From Setophaga petechia (taxonomy: Eukaryota; Chordata; Aves; Passeriformes; Parulidae), in the NCBI GenBank assembly GCA_024362935.1, contig JANCRA010000003.1, positions 44,453,291 through 44,517,290 of the forward strand: DNA of 64,000 nucleotides, written 5' to 3'. The notes beneath the pieces are model-generated. The model was not told the DNA's origin and searched no databases. It was given only the letters and a program-made list of their open reading frames with translations. The position numbers were made by a program, and so were the translations under genes. Within the stretch, counting starts at the first letter, position 1; each line of letters begins with the position of its first letter. Shown here piece after piece: positions 37,744 through 50,800 of this stretch.

Positions 37744-38948
37744 GTGAGTGAATATTAGCTGTTTTGAGTTGGTCTGAACAGTTCACCTGTAAAAATCATG
37801 GTGAATGCATGAACTAACTGAGCTCTTCAGATAAAGTTAGTTGTTCTGAGATGAACAGTGAAACAATTGCTTGGCCAGACATCTTAAATGCGCAGCAAAT
37901 TCCAGGCCGGAGTAGGGGAACCAAAGGATGTTGTGTGGTATTTTTTCACATGATTTATGTTTGGTGATTGCCACAGTTTACTTTGCAGAACATCTGACTG
38001 GAATAAATAAGATTTATCCCATCTCTGGTCTGTGTTCTGGTACCTACTTGCTTGCACTTGGACATCTGAGTTTTTTGAGAATGTGCCATGGTCAGATCAG
38101 GGCATTGGTTCAGTTTTAATCTAAGGGACAAAGTAAGAGTGAGAACTTCTGAATCCAGTAATTCTTCCAAAAAAAAAAAAAGGTTGAATGTGATCTTATA
38201 CCAAACTAGGTAGTAGATAAGGTTATTTTCAAGTTTTGAATACTTAATGTGCTACAATTTTTGGAAAGCATTACAGAATATCAGACTTGGAGTTCATATT
38301 TCTAGATGCTGCATTTCTGCTGTCGATCCCTTGGAGCCAGCAGTAAGAGAGATTTCCTAATTATAGCCATTAGCCTGGATGTACAGTGCTAAATGGAAGG
38401 TCCATCAAGTTTTGCAGCCTGTCACTGTTGATTTGGCACAATAAGCTTTATACTTCAAGTGTATTCTCCTGGCTGAAGCTAAAAAGCAGCATCCAACCCC
38501 CACCCCCTCAAGAAAAAAAGAAAAAAAACTGAATAAAAACTCAGTCTGATTAAGAAGACAAACTCCAAACCTTTCTTCTTTAAAACTATAACATTTTTCT
38601 TGCATGTACTACTGGTGTTGAGTCATAAGTGAATTTGTGTCAGAGGGGACTTCAGGAAGTGTCCCAGCCCAGTGCCTGGTGAAAGCAGGGTCAGGAAAGG
38701 AGTCAGCCCAGGTTGCTCAGGGTTTAACCAAGTCAGGCACTGAAAAGCTCCAAGGATGGAGAATGCCACAGCTTCTCCCTTGGCCTGTGCCCCTGTTGCT
38801 CTGTCCTTGGGAAAATGCTTTTCCTTACGTTCAGTCTGAGCCTCTGTTGTTTCTGCTTAATGCCTGTTTTCTCTGTGTCCATAAAGGAGACTATATTGTT
38901 AGCCCACTGAACAGTGCAGGAATTAAATTCTATTTCTTTATTCCACAG
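37744..38948 (+). other. PLEKHA7: PLEKHA7 intron, 1.2 kb, with CR1 near its 3' end
   Basis: It starts GTGAGT and ends TTCCACAG. It carries a poly-A run of 13 at 38169-38181 and an antisense CR1 fragment (about 38640-38880) close to the acceptor. No exon was recognised. Confidence 0.88.
38640..38880 (-). mobile_element. Decayed CR1 LINE fragment, antisense orientation
   Basis: The segment CTCCAAGGATGGAGAATGCC, then ACAGCTTCTCCCTTGGCC, CTGTGCCCCTGTTGCTCTGTCC, GGAAAATGCTTTTCC and TTACGTTCAGTCTGAGCCTC follows an antisense CR1 3' region in order. Divergence is high and the ends are approximate. The open frames over it are chance. Confidence 0.7.
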
Positions 38949-39049
38949 ACAGCAGAGAAGAGTCTGTTCTGGGGAGCATCCCATTGCCCAGTTATGTCAT
39001 ATCTCCAGTTGGACCTGAAGATCGTATAAATCGCAAATTTTCTTTTAAG
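38949..39049 (+). CDS. PLEKHA7: PLEKHA7 exon: PH domain middle strands
   Basis: This 101-nt exon is entered in phase 1. Two bases complete Asp, then it reads SREESVLGSIPLPSYVISPV and GPEDRINRKFSFK. Human PLEKHA7 has SREEAVLGSIPLPSYVISPVAPEDRISRKYSFK, so the match is near complete. LGSIPLPSYVI is the PH strand 4-5 region typical of the PLEKHA4-7 group, and FSFK begins strand 6. The exon ends in phase 0 at donor GTACAT. The acceptor tract is TATTTCTTTATTCCACAG. Confidence 0.97.
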
Positions 39050-42000
39050 GTACATTTGCAAAGCTTATCAGCTAATCACAGTTTATTTGCATTAGAAAAG
39101 CTGCTGTTCTAAACAAGAACACCATCTGTTTTCCTTATTTTACTTGTTATTAGCTTTTAAGAGCAGACAGGTTTATTGACTGCCTGTTCAAATGTGACAT
39201 AGCACTTTTTTTTTTTGCTTATGAATTGACATTCATGTCTGTTACTTTGTGAGTGTCCTTAGAGCTTAATGAAGTGTCCCTGAGTAAAGAGCCTGTTTCT
39301 AAAATCAGAAATTAGTATTGACAAGTTGTTCCAGTACTGTGTACAAATTGAAAGAAAAGTTGTCTTATTTACTTTGTAATAGAGTACTTGATCTCATAAT
39401 GGACTGATGTCTGTTTGGTTTTGTTGTGGTTTTTTTAAAAAGAAAAGAATCGACTCAGATCTCACAGGTAGAAAATGTCAACACTTAGTCATCCTAAATG
39501 ATATGGACTTTTTAAAAGGAAAAAGTACTCTTGTTTGATATAGTTTGTGGGGGGTTTTGTGGTTTTTATTTTTCTAAAAATAAATATCATTTCATAATTT
39601 ACAATTCTAGTCTTCATTATAAAAGCCCACAGTTATCAAATAAAACATCTATTTCTTGATAGTGCCAAAACCTGACTACTCCAAATGATTGTTAAAACTG
39701 CTGCACTTAGGCAAAGTTGAGAAACTTCCATGCTTGTAGCAGATTTAAAGTCAGACCAGAACTTGTTTTTCTATCAAGCAAATCAGCTACGTACTTTAAA
39801 CTAATTTACAGATAAGGTTTTGATCAGGCGTACTTTAGGAGATCTAGAAGGAATCTCTGTTTAAATATTTTCTGTGCTGAAATTATGAAGAACATATGAC
39901 TTCTCTTGCATTTTGATTTTTTTTGAGGTGTTTTAAAGCTGAGACTGCCTTTTTTTACTTTGATTTCTATGTTAAAGTGGATAGTGGTTTGAAATTTATT
40001 AAGCAAATATTAACTTGGGAAATGTGTTTAAAAAAGACCCAGTGCACTTTGTGGAAATGTTTATTGTACTTTTTCAAATGCATTGAGCATGAGTTATCAG
40101 GATAAAACTACAAAGAAATCTTTGTTTAAGAAAAACATTCCACCTCCAGTATTTACTGAGTATGATTCATAAAGCCCCCCTTTTCTAGAGCCTTTTCCTA
40201 GGAGGAAGCATGTACTGAAAGAGGGGAACACAATGTACCCTTCTAGGGTTCCCTGATTTTTATTTTATTCAAATTATGTTTTCACACTCTCTTAAGTCAC
40301 CACTGGGCAAGGGGAGTGGAATCCATGGTTTGGTCCTGGTTAAGCCTTTCCAGAAGCAAATGCAGACTTCTCCTGTTGATTTAAGGATATCATACCTGTA
40401 TGAGCTCTGCCAGGTATTTCATCTGAGTCTTTTTCTGGAAATACCCTGAGACTTTCCACACAGGGCCTATCTATATCTATTGACATAGGTAGAAATAGGG
40501 TGTTGATAGCAAAAGAAAATTTATGCTTGCAAACTCTGTAAAAAATCAACATTTCATGCAGCAGTTTGTCAGGCCAGTTGTAACTCTGCTTTAGGTGTTT
40601 GATGATTGACTGCAGGCTGGATGCTGCAGTTTGATTTTATTCAGACCCAGCTCCAAAGGCAGCAGGAGGATTTTGTGCAGTCCTTGTGCCACGGACCCTG
40701 TCCAGCACTGATGTTCAGTGGTCACAGAGTTGGCTGTGGGCTCCCCACAGCAGGAGCACCCTGTGCTGGCATCCATCACTCAGCAGCCATTGCCTTTATC
40801 TCCTCTCTTCTCTTCCAGACCCAGAGCCTAGTTGGACATTGTGTCTCAGTGTAGCACAGCCAGAAATAGAACACACAAGCAGATTAAGCCCAAAATAAAG
40901 ATAATTTTTTTTTTGCATTGAAGACCTGAATGAGTAGGAGTATGTACTATGGCATTTCTTACATTTAGCCTGCTCTTCACTGAGGTTGTTGTAAATCTTC
41001 TGTTACAACAGAAGGATTGTCTCCCATTTGAAGTAGGAGTGAGTTTGGAAGCTAGGGAAACAGCAAAACTGGAAAAAAATTCAATTCTTTTATTTGCAAA
41101 ACTAGAGGAAGGATATTTGCTAAGCAAATACATGGGTGCTTTTTGCATATGATTTGGTTAGAAGGAGGCTTGTAAAGCACATGCTCAGTGGGGTCTGTGT
41201 TAAACCCTGCAACGTGTTAAAATGTGTGCTGTAGGCGTTCTCAAAATCCTTTTCCTTTCATCACCTCCTGAGGTCCAGCGTAAGTTTTTGTGTCTCTTTG
41301 GGTGTTTAACAATTACAGACTTGTAGAACATCCCATAGGCTTCTGAAATGCAATCAAGCCCCTACTTTGAAATATATCAGTATGTGCATTTAATTTCTAT
41401 TGTTTAGAAACTATGCTTTTAGGTCTCTATCTTGATACAATTTTTGGGTCTTGACTCTTTTTTGAGTCAAATAGAGATATTTGTGCCAAGCAAAGTGCTG
41501 TGACTAGCTGGAAGCCACTGTCACTAAGCTGTGTGTGAGCCTGGAACTCAGGGTCCTTACTGCATTTTTAGTTCAGCAGCTTGCATCCTAAAGATATTTA
41601 GTTAGTCTAATAGCTGGATTTTAAAAGAATAGTTTTTTGTTGGTACCAATATGAGTGAGCACAAATTAATTGTTTGGATTTTAATGTAAAAAGGCTAGCA
41701 AAGCATTCATATATAGCTGGAAATACTTCCTGTGATTACCAGAGAAGTGACTGTACTTTGCAGTAATACAGTAGTTTTGGACAGGAATAGAATCAGTTTG
41801 TGGAGGTTCATGTCCTCACAGTCTCTTTAGTATCCTTGTTGTCCTCAAATAAGGAAAATTATTTTTAATTGGTCTTACTAATGGAAATATTTGTTCATTG
41901 CTTAGACCACTGAGTCCAAGATGAACTTCCTATCTGTTTCTTTGATCTCAGTGGTTTTCCTGAAAAAAATATTTGACATAGTTTGTTCCTGTATGTTCTC

Positions 42001-45000
42001 TGAGTCAGTGTTGCTTCCTTAGGCTCCCATATTGCTCTGGGTCTGAGGAGTCAGGGGAAGAAATGCCGAGGGTTGTAAATTTGAGAGGTGCTGTTTGTGA
42101 ATTTGGAAGAGGGGGAGGGTTCAAGCTTCTAGAAATCCTCAAAAAGCTCAATATTATTTAAGGATGAAAGATGAGTTAGGTTGTAGTGAAGGCTCAAAGT
42201 ATTATTTCAATTTTGCTCAGAAAAGGTTCATATATATCAAAATTCAGCGGAAGGAAGAATTTTCTGTCTATTATAGGTCATTGACAGAACTAACTTGGCA
42301 AGATTGCAGTTATTAGAAAACTGTTTCTTTAGTTATCCCTTTGTTCTGTGAATGGCAGCTTTTCTGTCTTGGGTATTTTGAATAAGTGGAGTTGAACACA
42401 ACAGCTCTAGGCATTACTTACTTTTAGTACAGTCTTTTATTAAGTTTTTTTTGTTTGTTTGGGTTTGTTTTTTTTTTAAACATGAATTTTTAAATGATTT
42501 TAACTTGTTTAATTTTTTTGTCCTTGTCTTGTTCTGTTGATATGCTCTTGGGGTTTACTGTCCATTTCTCCTACTGTGCACTATGGGAGAGAGACTGCTT
42601 TTCTTCTCAATCTATCCACATTAAGGCCTCTGAATGCATGAATAGGTACCAATATTATTTTTTCCCTGTTGTGTGTATGGTGTACATGTGAGCATGTGCT
42701 GTGTTCTAGGCTTTTTAGTATGCTCTAGCCATCCTAATAGCTTTGGCTTTAAAAAAAAAATCCCAAACCCAAAAGGTCTGCTATCTTCTGTCTGCCAGCA
42801 GGGACAGCTACAGGATGTTGGCACAAAGTGGCTTTCTTGCATTTAAAACACGCTACTAATAAATAACTGAAATAAATTTGAATTTTTCCTTAACCAGTGT
42901 TATATATTGTGAACTTCAGGATATTGTGTTTGTTGATAATCAACACACCATCTCCACTATCCCTTCTGAAGCTGGGAATGTTTGTGGCTGTGAGAGCTTC
43001 AGTCTCTCAAGAGAGAGTGGTGCAGCACAGTTTGCATTTTGATGCTGTTTTCACCTGCAGCCTCTTAGGCAGTGCTTGCAGCTGTTTTCATAGAGAAACC
43101 TAAAACAGAAGTGGGTTATGTTGATCAGGGCATACAGGTCAATTAAGATATCTGTTAAATCCTTTTCTTGGTGTGCTGTGCAGTCTCTGAAGATAGTTCC
43201 CCAAAATTCTGGGGTTTTTAAGCAAGTATAAAATCAGTGAATAGTTGGGTCCTACTGCAGGAATTGATTCACTTCTGAATTTTAACACCTTCTGTGGGAT
43301 CAACCTGCTTCGTGAGGGAACTCTGTAGTCATGAGGTCTCACATTGAAGTCACCCTTTTCCTTTATATCTGGGGCTGCCAGTTTTTGGTCTCTTTATACA
43401 CTGGATGGTAACTGTAAATTATAATTAATTAATGCTTCTAAATCTTATTTGCTTTTGAGCATTCTTGTGTTCTGAAAATGGAGGGAAAATAGACAACCCC
43501 CAATGACACCAAAGAAAAACCAAAGAACTCAACCAGGCACACATGAATCAAGTCCTTTGATTTCTAAATAAGTGATTGATCAGAGCTCGTTTAGTATGTG
43601 TAAGTCATGTTTTCCTGTGTTCAGGGGGCCAGCTAATGGTGGGAATTGAGAAGAAACCACCTTGTATTCCCTTTTTGGCCAGTATTGTTGGGAAGTGCAA
43701 ACTCTTCTGAACAGGAGAGTGTCTTGACTTCTTTATGTAACCTTTTCCTTCTCTTCCTTCTCCTCCTCCTCCTTTTTCTAGCTGGCTGTTCTACTTCAGT
43801 CTCCAGTTTTCAAAACAAGCTCAGCCCTCCTTGCTTGAGGCACAGAAGGGAAAGGCCACATTTCACACATTCAGGGGAACAGACTGCCAGAGGAAGGGAG
43901 GAAATTCTGCACAGAACTTGCTTAAAAGCACTGTAATAGCAAGCACGTATTTTGCTCTTTGGAGTTGTTGATACAAGTCTGTAAGGTCATGGTAATTTGG
44001 GAAATTCTTGGTAAACAACTGAAGTTATAATGTTTAGGAAGGGCTGCACTGCATTAAACAAGCCTGGGTTTTGTCAAGACTATTGTATTTCTGAAGCCAT
44101 CTATGACTGTCTCTACAATAATTTTTTTTAAAATTTGATTTAGAATAACAAGGAGGAGAGGATATCATCAATATAAAAAGACCAATTATTTAGGCAGAAT
44201 TTACAGAGCACGTTTACCCTTTAGAAACAGATGTAGCTAAATTAAAAATTTGATATAATTCTTTTTCTTCTTTAAAAAACACCATCTCAGCAGTATTTAA
44301 TGCTATTAGTTTTTGTGTGTGATAGCAGGCTTAGTTTTATAAAAATAAGTTTTAATTACTAATTTCATTTTAATATCATTACAAGAACTTTCAAGCAGAG
44401 TATACTGTCTTCAGTTTTTTTGGAAAGTCAAGGGATTAATGTCTCCCTTCTAAACTGAAGTGTTGCAGGACTTACCTGATTTTCTAATCTTTATACTATT
44501 GATAATACAAATATGGATGAGATTTTATTAAATTCAACTAGCCTAGAATGACAAAGATATTCCATATTAAATCCATTTGAATATTGAATATATTTATAGA
44601 GAAATTGCCTGATACCTTTAGTTTGCAGTGGAATTTCATGGAGAATTTTAGTGTGCAGAGATAATTGCCAGTATTTTATGTGCTGTGATAATTCCATCAG
44701 TATTACTAACTTTTATCAGTAAGTCTTGTGAGTTTGCAGCTAATACACGTTCAAGTGCACACTTTAACCAAAAGATCCTAACATGCATTGTAATCAATTC
44801 TTAAATTAGCAGTTTAATTGCTTAAAAGGTAAGATTTTTGTCTATGTTTTGTCTGAATAAATTTGTTTAATAAATGAGCTGGGAAAATTTACTTGCTGAT
44901 GCTCATGTCATTGTGAATCTCTTAAATTTGTTCAGTATAGGGACTTCTTTAATTTGTTTTGTATAGTATTTGTGGCAAATTAAATGTGTCAATTAAAAGA

Positions 45001-45257
45001 AGAAGAAAAGCTGAAATTTCCCACTGTGAAAATCAGAAGCACTGGATTTTCAGCTTAATAGTTCTAGAAAGAGGCAGAAGAATTTCAGTAAAACTTGGAG
45101 TGCCTTTTGAGTTTACTGCCCTTACAGCCCATTGTGGCAGTGTAATAATTCACCCCAAATTCAAGAAGCCATCAAAGAAAAGTTGTTTTAAAGTTAATTT
45201 TTGGGGGGAACAAGGTGAAAGAGCTGTCTGACTTTTATTTCTTCTTTTTTCTTCCAG
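39050..45257 (+). other. PLEKHA7: PLEKHA7 intron, 6.2 kb
   Basis: It starts GTACAT and ends TTCCAG. It holds a GC-richer unassigned patch near 40600-40870 and several T-rich runs. The 90-codon open frame at 44959-45231 just before the next exon has no PLEKHA similarity and closes with a stop before the acceptor, so it is not an extension of that exon. Confidence 0.88.
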
Positions 45258-45436
45258 GCTGTTCACACAGGTATGAGGGCATACATTTATAACAAGAATT
45301 CTGTCATTGGCTCTCAGGCAGAGCACACAGGGATGAGGACGTACTACTTCAGTGCTGACACCCAGGAGGATATGAACGCCTGGATCCGGGCTATGAACCA
45401 GGCTGCTCTCATGCAGACACGCTCCTCACTGAAGAG
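45258..45436 (+). CDS. PLEKHA7: PLEKHA7 exon: end of PH domain, followed by a GC donor
   Basis: This 179-nt exon reads AVHTGMRAYIYNKNSVIGSQ, AEHTGMRTYYFSADTQEDMN, AWIRAMNQAALMQTRSSLK and two bases of Arg. It holds the last PH strands and the C-terminal helix; the Trp of NAWIRAM is the near-invariant PH helix tryptophan. Human reads GMRALIYNSSTAGSQAEQSGMRTYYFSADTQEDMNAWVRAMNQAA. The boundary AAGAG|GCAAGT is a GC donor. The next exon begins G GAA ACT GAA, which restores Arg-Glu-Thr-Glu and matches human RDMEKVE. A GT at 45441-45442 would give the wrong frame. Confidence 0.96.
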
Positions 45437-47346
45437 GCAAGTTCCTCTCAGAAGCTTTAAAAAAATTTTTAATATCTTACGTAAAAAAAACCCCTTACCC
45501 TCTTACAAAAATTTAATATCTTACATAAATCGCATCCGTGGTGGTATCTGATGCTGCTGTTTGTAGATATGTACATAAAACTCTTTCATATTTTAAAGAA
45601 TTATTTTAAATTCTTTTAAATTTATTTCTCTTTATTTTAAAGTTATTTTCTCTTTAATTATTTTAAATTTATTCTGTTGCAAAATAGTTAACTGGGTATT
45701 AATTAAGGAAACCTGGTGTTCAGTATCTGTGTATGCAAGCGAATTGTTTGCCCACATTTAGTGACCATGATTAATTTCTCTCTACATATAATAATTTAGG
45801 GAATTTCAGGTAAAAAGTTCCAGTTTCTGTGGGCAAATTCATACACCTGCCACAGCCAATTGACTGCCTTTGGGGGAGAGAAGTAAAAAAATTTTATGAG
45901 TTGTTTCAAATGAGAGTTTAGAAATAGGATTGAAGTGCTGTAAAAGGGGAAAGAGAATGCTAAGGACAGGTAAATCATAAGTGCATAGAGCCAACGGATA
46001 TCAGCTAATTTATGCAGGTATGAACTGATAATGAACAAATTCTGCTGTGCCAAAATGTGCTTCCAGATTTTTCCCTCTGCTTTAAATTGATGTAGCCTTC
46101 TTGATGTTTTGGCTTTGGAACGTGATTGTTTCCCTGCTCCTCCATGTGAAGGAACACTGCTGTGTGAGACAGTCCTGCTTTAGCCACTGTGGGCTGTGAG
46201 GGTTGAAATGTTATGGTGCAGTTTCTCTGAGTATCTCACACTGCTTTCTTCTGGCCAGTCAAATATAAGGAAGGGATCCGTGTCTCTTCTAGAGCTTTAC
46301 ATTTGATACGATTTTGTGTTAAGACTTTCTAGATTTAATTTAAATTTCTATAAACAATCTAGTACCTCTGTCTTTATCTTCTTTGTAAGGACAGGAATAA
46401 TTGAAAGAAAAACTGGGGAAGTCTGGCATATTAGAAGTATTGATCCAATGTCCTTACTCCCAACTAGACTATTCTTTTCTAATTAGACTGAGGTGAAAAC
46501 AGTTTTGTCATGGCACTTTTTTACTTTCCGAATTTACTTTCCATAAAGCTTTAAAGAAGCTGAACTTTGTTTCAGAGATGGGGTGCTACCCTGAGGTCAG
46601 TGAGAGCCCATTACATTGTGTGAGAAGAAAAGTTGCTGGGAAGCTTATTGTTGTAAGGAGGTGAAGAAAATTGCAAATGAAATGTATTATATGTCAAAAG
46701 AAATATGAACCTTTCAGAATCCTCAGGTATTTTATTGTGTGTTCAAATTGAATATCAAGATTTCTGATATTATTTAGGCTATAAGGTAGAGAAGAAAACC
46801 AGTGTGCACTGCAGCGTGGAGCAATTTTTTCTTCAGGAGTAGCTCCCCAATGGAAATTCCCTGGACAATAGTAGTGACTTAAATGTAGGTATTGCCCTGT
46901 CCTTTTGGCTATAAGTGACTAGTCCCTGAGGCATCTACAAAGATTTGAAAGACTTTTTTTTTATATTTTGCCATGAGTAGTTGGAAGCTTAGTTTCAGTT
47001 TTTTGGCTTTCAGTGTTTCTTAGGACAGGAAGATTTTTTTATTTACAGCTTTTTTGTACATAATGTTATGTTGAACATACATTCAACTTCTTCCATACAA
47101 TACGAGTATTTTCAGTCATTTTTAGAGATGTATATAAGTCATTTCTGCTTCCTTGACAGCACAATAAAGGTAAATTTTGTCTAACTGGGATAGCAATTGA
47201 ATTTTGCTGAGCATATTTATTGTAACATGTCAAATTTATCGCCATCTGCAGTGATTTTGTGGGTATCCCTTGTAAAAGAGCAACAATACCAGACCAACTT
47301 TTTACAATTAAAGAGTGTTCATTACTGACATGCGTTTTCTTTACAG
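45437..47346 (+). other. PLEKHA7: PLEKHA7 GC-AG intron, 1.9 kb
   Basis: The donor GCAAGT at 45437-45442 matches the consensus at every position but the GC; the acceptor is TTTACAG. The first 220 bases are AT-rich, with TTTAATATCTTAC repeated at about 45468 and 45511 and ATTTTAAA-rich repeats up to 45680. No exon was recognised. Confidence 0.9.
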
Positions 47347-47832
47347 GGAAACTGAAAAAGTGGATCAGCAAGCTGTTCCCCAAGTCAATCATGTGGATGC
47401 CTGCAAAGAGTGTGTGAAGGCAGGGATCACAGACACAAAAGGGAGTTATCAGAAATCAGCTGAAATGCTTGGATACGATAAGCGGGAAGAGATAAGAAGA
47501 GAAAAGGAGGAGGAGGAGCGTTACATCCACAGAAAAGAAACTCTGGAAACCAAAAAGGGAAAGACTAAGCATGCAGTGACAGAAGCTGATTCATTATTTC
47601 CAGACTTGAGGAATGCATCGTGGTCCCAAGTAGCTCAGCCTCAGCCAGCTGAGAAGAATGGAACTCTTCCTGGTTCACTGAGTGTGGGTGCTGGCCTAGT
47701 GGAGCAGAATGGTACTGGCTCATATAAAAGAGGGTTTGTTCCCAGAACAAATCCAGATAAGCAGTTTCAAAGGAAAAGTAACATGGCTCAAGTGGAGCAC
47801 TGGGTAAAAGTCCAGAAAGGAGATACAAAAAG
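47347..47832 (+). CDS. PLEKHA7: PLEKHA7 exon: charged linker after the PH domain
   Basis: This 486-nt exon completes Arg, then reads ETEKVDQQAVPQVNHVDACK and so on. It aligns with human DMEKVERQAVPQANHTESCHEC. Conserved islands follow: LFPDL, AQPQPAEKNGTLP, VEQNGTGSYKR, PRTNPDKQFQRKSNMAQVEH and WVKVQKGD. Between islands the sequence is fast-evolving and highly charged (KREEIRREKEEEERYIHRKE). The two Cys of ACKEC keep the spacing of human SCHEC, but no zinc-binding domain is established. The region is likely disordered, with a short helix at MAQVEHWVKVQ. Acceptor TTTACAG; donor GTTAGT; leaves phase 2. Confidence 0.96.
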
Positions 47833-50800
47833 GTTAGTGATAGTCATTAAATAGATGGCCAAGTGGCATTTTCTTAAATTAAATGAAAATGTGTGTTAGT
47901 AATACCTTTGGTGCAAATCTGAACAATATTTTACAGAGACAGTATGTAAGAAGACTTACTTTTTCCTTCAGTGTAGCATGGTATTTTTCAGGCATTTATC
48001 TCCTGAGAAAGCCAGTGTGGGATTGGCTAATCAAATCTCTTTAATTTTGTCACAGTATTGTAAACAGAATAAGTGAGATTAGCATACTATTTTATTTTCC
48101 TTCTTTTAATCACTGTGGATGCTTAAAACTTCTTAAAATTTGCTTAAATTTTGAAGCGCCAGAAAGTGAAGTGTTTTCCACTTCAAAAAGTAAAGAATGC
48201 TCATTACTTTTTTTTCTTTCTTCTGTTCCTGTTCCAAACACACATTCACTGTTCTATATCAGATCACTGCACTCAGAGTCACGGTGTGTGTATCACATAT
48301 TGAAAGTCCCCATATATTAGTTTGGTTAATGAAGACAAACTAGGATGGTCTCTGGGATTCTCTTTTCCATTTTCAGTCCCTGAAAATTACATTAATAGTA
48401 CCAATAGGTGAAATGCACACTGGAATGCTTTTGTAGTTTGAAAATCTCATAATTGTTTTGCTTTCAAAGTCAGATTAAGTACCAGTTGGAGAAATGAAGT
48501 GATGAATATGTGTGTCTGCTCAGAATGTCACATTGTGTCAAGTGGCAGGAAAAACAGTTGGGCTTGATGCTACTTGTGAGGATTTTTCAAATATGCTTAT
48601 TCTACTGAATTAGTGTTTTATAAATCTGCTCAAATCTAACTATAGGATAAACAAACAAGAGACATTGACATGTGGTTTTTAGGATGGAGAAAACATTTCG
48701 GGAATTTTTAAAATGTTTTTTTAAGCTAATTTTTGTCAATTTGGAGCCAGTAAGATGTTTGAAGTTTTCTAATTTTGTGTGGAAGTCCATCCTTCTACTC
48801 TTTTATTTTTGAAATTACCCTTGAAGAAGCTTTCTTACTTTTTTCTATAATGTAATATTCTTTTAAACTGCTGGAGTCAATTAACTTCCATCTTTTGTTA
48901 CTTAAATATCAATCAGGACTTCCCAAAAGAATGAGAGTTTAATGAAAAAATGTACTTGGTAAGTTAGTTCTTACTACCCACATTGATTTCCCTGAGATAA
49001 TACAGAAACCAATTGAACTAATGAGCTAATGCTTAAAAAGTTTCTGTTGATGTTTTTAACATCAGAAATCCTGGCAGTGGCAGGATTGACTGATAGCTAA
49101 ATAAGTATGGTTTTCTTCCAAATTACTCTTTCCAGTAAATTAACTTTAGGGGTGTGTTTCAGGTGCAGTGTTAAGATAGTGTTGTTGCAGGTCCAGGCTT
49201 TGCTCTAGAAGAAATCAGCTACCTCTGCTGGAGCTGCTAAGTATTCAGTGAAAATAAAGATAGATGTATGCATGTATGTCTGTGTGTATCTATTTCTAGA
49301 TATAGCTCTATGTCTGCATATACATATCTCTAAAAATGGCTATTTTGGCTCAGTTGACCTTGTTTTCTTTGCCTTTTCCTGACAAATGCCATTATATTCT
49401 CTGCATTCAGGATAAATTGCATGTTACCTTCTCAAAGATTAATAGACTCATCTTTTAAATGGCACCTTCTCTTAGCCTGCTGAGTTTCTGCAGTGTAATG
49501 ATGGATAGAAGTGGAATGCTAGTTGTCAAATATCTTTCTAATTGCATGGTGTAGAAATTTAAGCTAGAGTTGATAATTTGATTGACATTTTGTTTTGATT
49601 TTAGAAGGTAGTAGTAGAGCACTTAATTTTTTAAAGCTCCACGTTGATTGATATTCCAGCTGAAATGTTACAAATAGAGAACCTCTGAGGATTCAGAGGG
49701 CTGGATAGTTCTTGAACGCAGAGTGAGAACAGTTTTTATTTGTTTCCTGGCTCAGGTGTGTACAGAAAGTTGCTTATGACAAGAAAGAAGCCTTTCAGCT
49801 AAAGGGTTCACACAAGTACTGAGGTTGTGACTGCTTGTAGGAATGGCACCTTTTATACAGAACTTCAGACCTTTCAAATAGATGTTTTACTTCCCTTTTT
49901 AATGAAGCACTCTGTTTGCTGAATTGTAGATGTTAGCTGTCACTTTGGGGACCCACCCCTCAGCTGCACTCCAGTGACATCCAGTGTAGCCATCTAATCC
50001 CACTCTGTTCTCAGCAGATGGGAATACCTGCTTTGCTAAGATTCCTACCAGCCTTTCAGAGACATCTCAAGAACTGGAAGAAAGTTTGAAAGGAGGCTTT
50101 CAGGAGGTTTTGGGTTAAGTTAAAGGTCAAGGTCAGGACCATCAAATAGCAGTTGTTCAGAAATTGTTAGGTTGTGATTTGGTAAAGTGCCAGTATAAAC
50201 TAAGTGCATAATTATAAAGAATTTGCTATTTCTAACAGTTTACTTTTAGAAATATATAAATCCAATTAAGCTTAATATTTCCTCACTAGATGCAGTCGTG
50301 TTGAGATACTTCCTTCCTTGCAAATAGTGTTAGAACCTTTCTTGTTATGCAGAACTTTCTGTTCCTTCCTGATTTGCTTAAGGAAGAAACATTGCTTGTC
50401 TTTGTTAACTTCTGTGCATTCCCATGAATGGGCACAGTGTTTCTAATAATAGTACTTGTCTTTTGAACATCTTCCTTCTCTTTTTACAATACCATCTTGT
50501 GTGATTGTTTCCCATTGCAGACTCTGAAAGTTTTCATGGTCAATGGTCATATAATATGACATCAGGCCATTTATACACTCTTTAATGTCTGCTTTCCTTT
50601 TTATATTCTCTATACCTCATCATTCAAATGAGGGAGATTCTCAAGAACAGCGCTTTGGTTCACTTTTAATCTCCAAGAAAGCAATAGTCCATTGTGGACT
50701 AATTTGAGCCACTTGGGACATGGTTCTTTACCTAGAAGTTCATGTGTTGTCTCTGAGCCTGTTTTTATATGATGCAAATTATCTCTTAAGCATCTCAAAC

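Noticed and set aside
38637..39029. 130-codon open frame on the + strand
   Set aside because: It runs through a CR1 remnant and then the PH exon in the wrong frame relative to the protein.
44959..45231. 90-codon open frame ending just before the 45258 exon
   Set aside because: It stops before the acceptor, shows no PLEKHA similarity and has no splice role.
45441..45442. GT dinucleotide as the donor of the last PH exon
   Set aside because: Using it would join the exons out of frame; the GC donor at 45437 restores the conserved Lys-Arg-Glu sequence.
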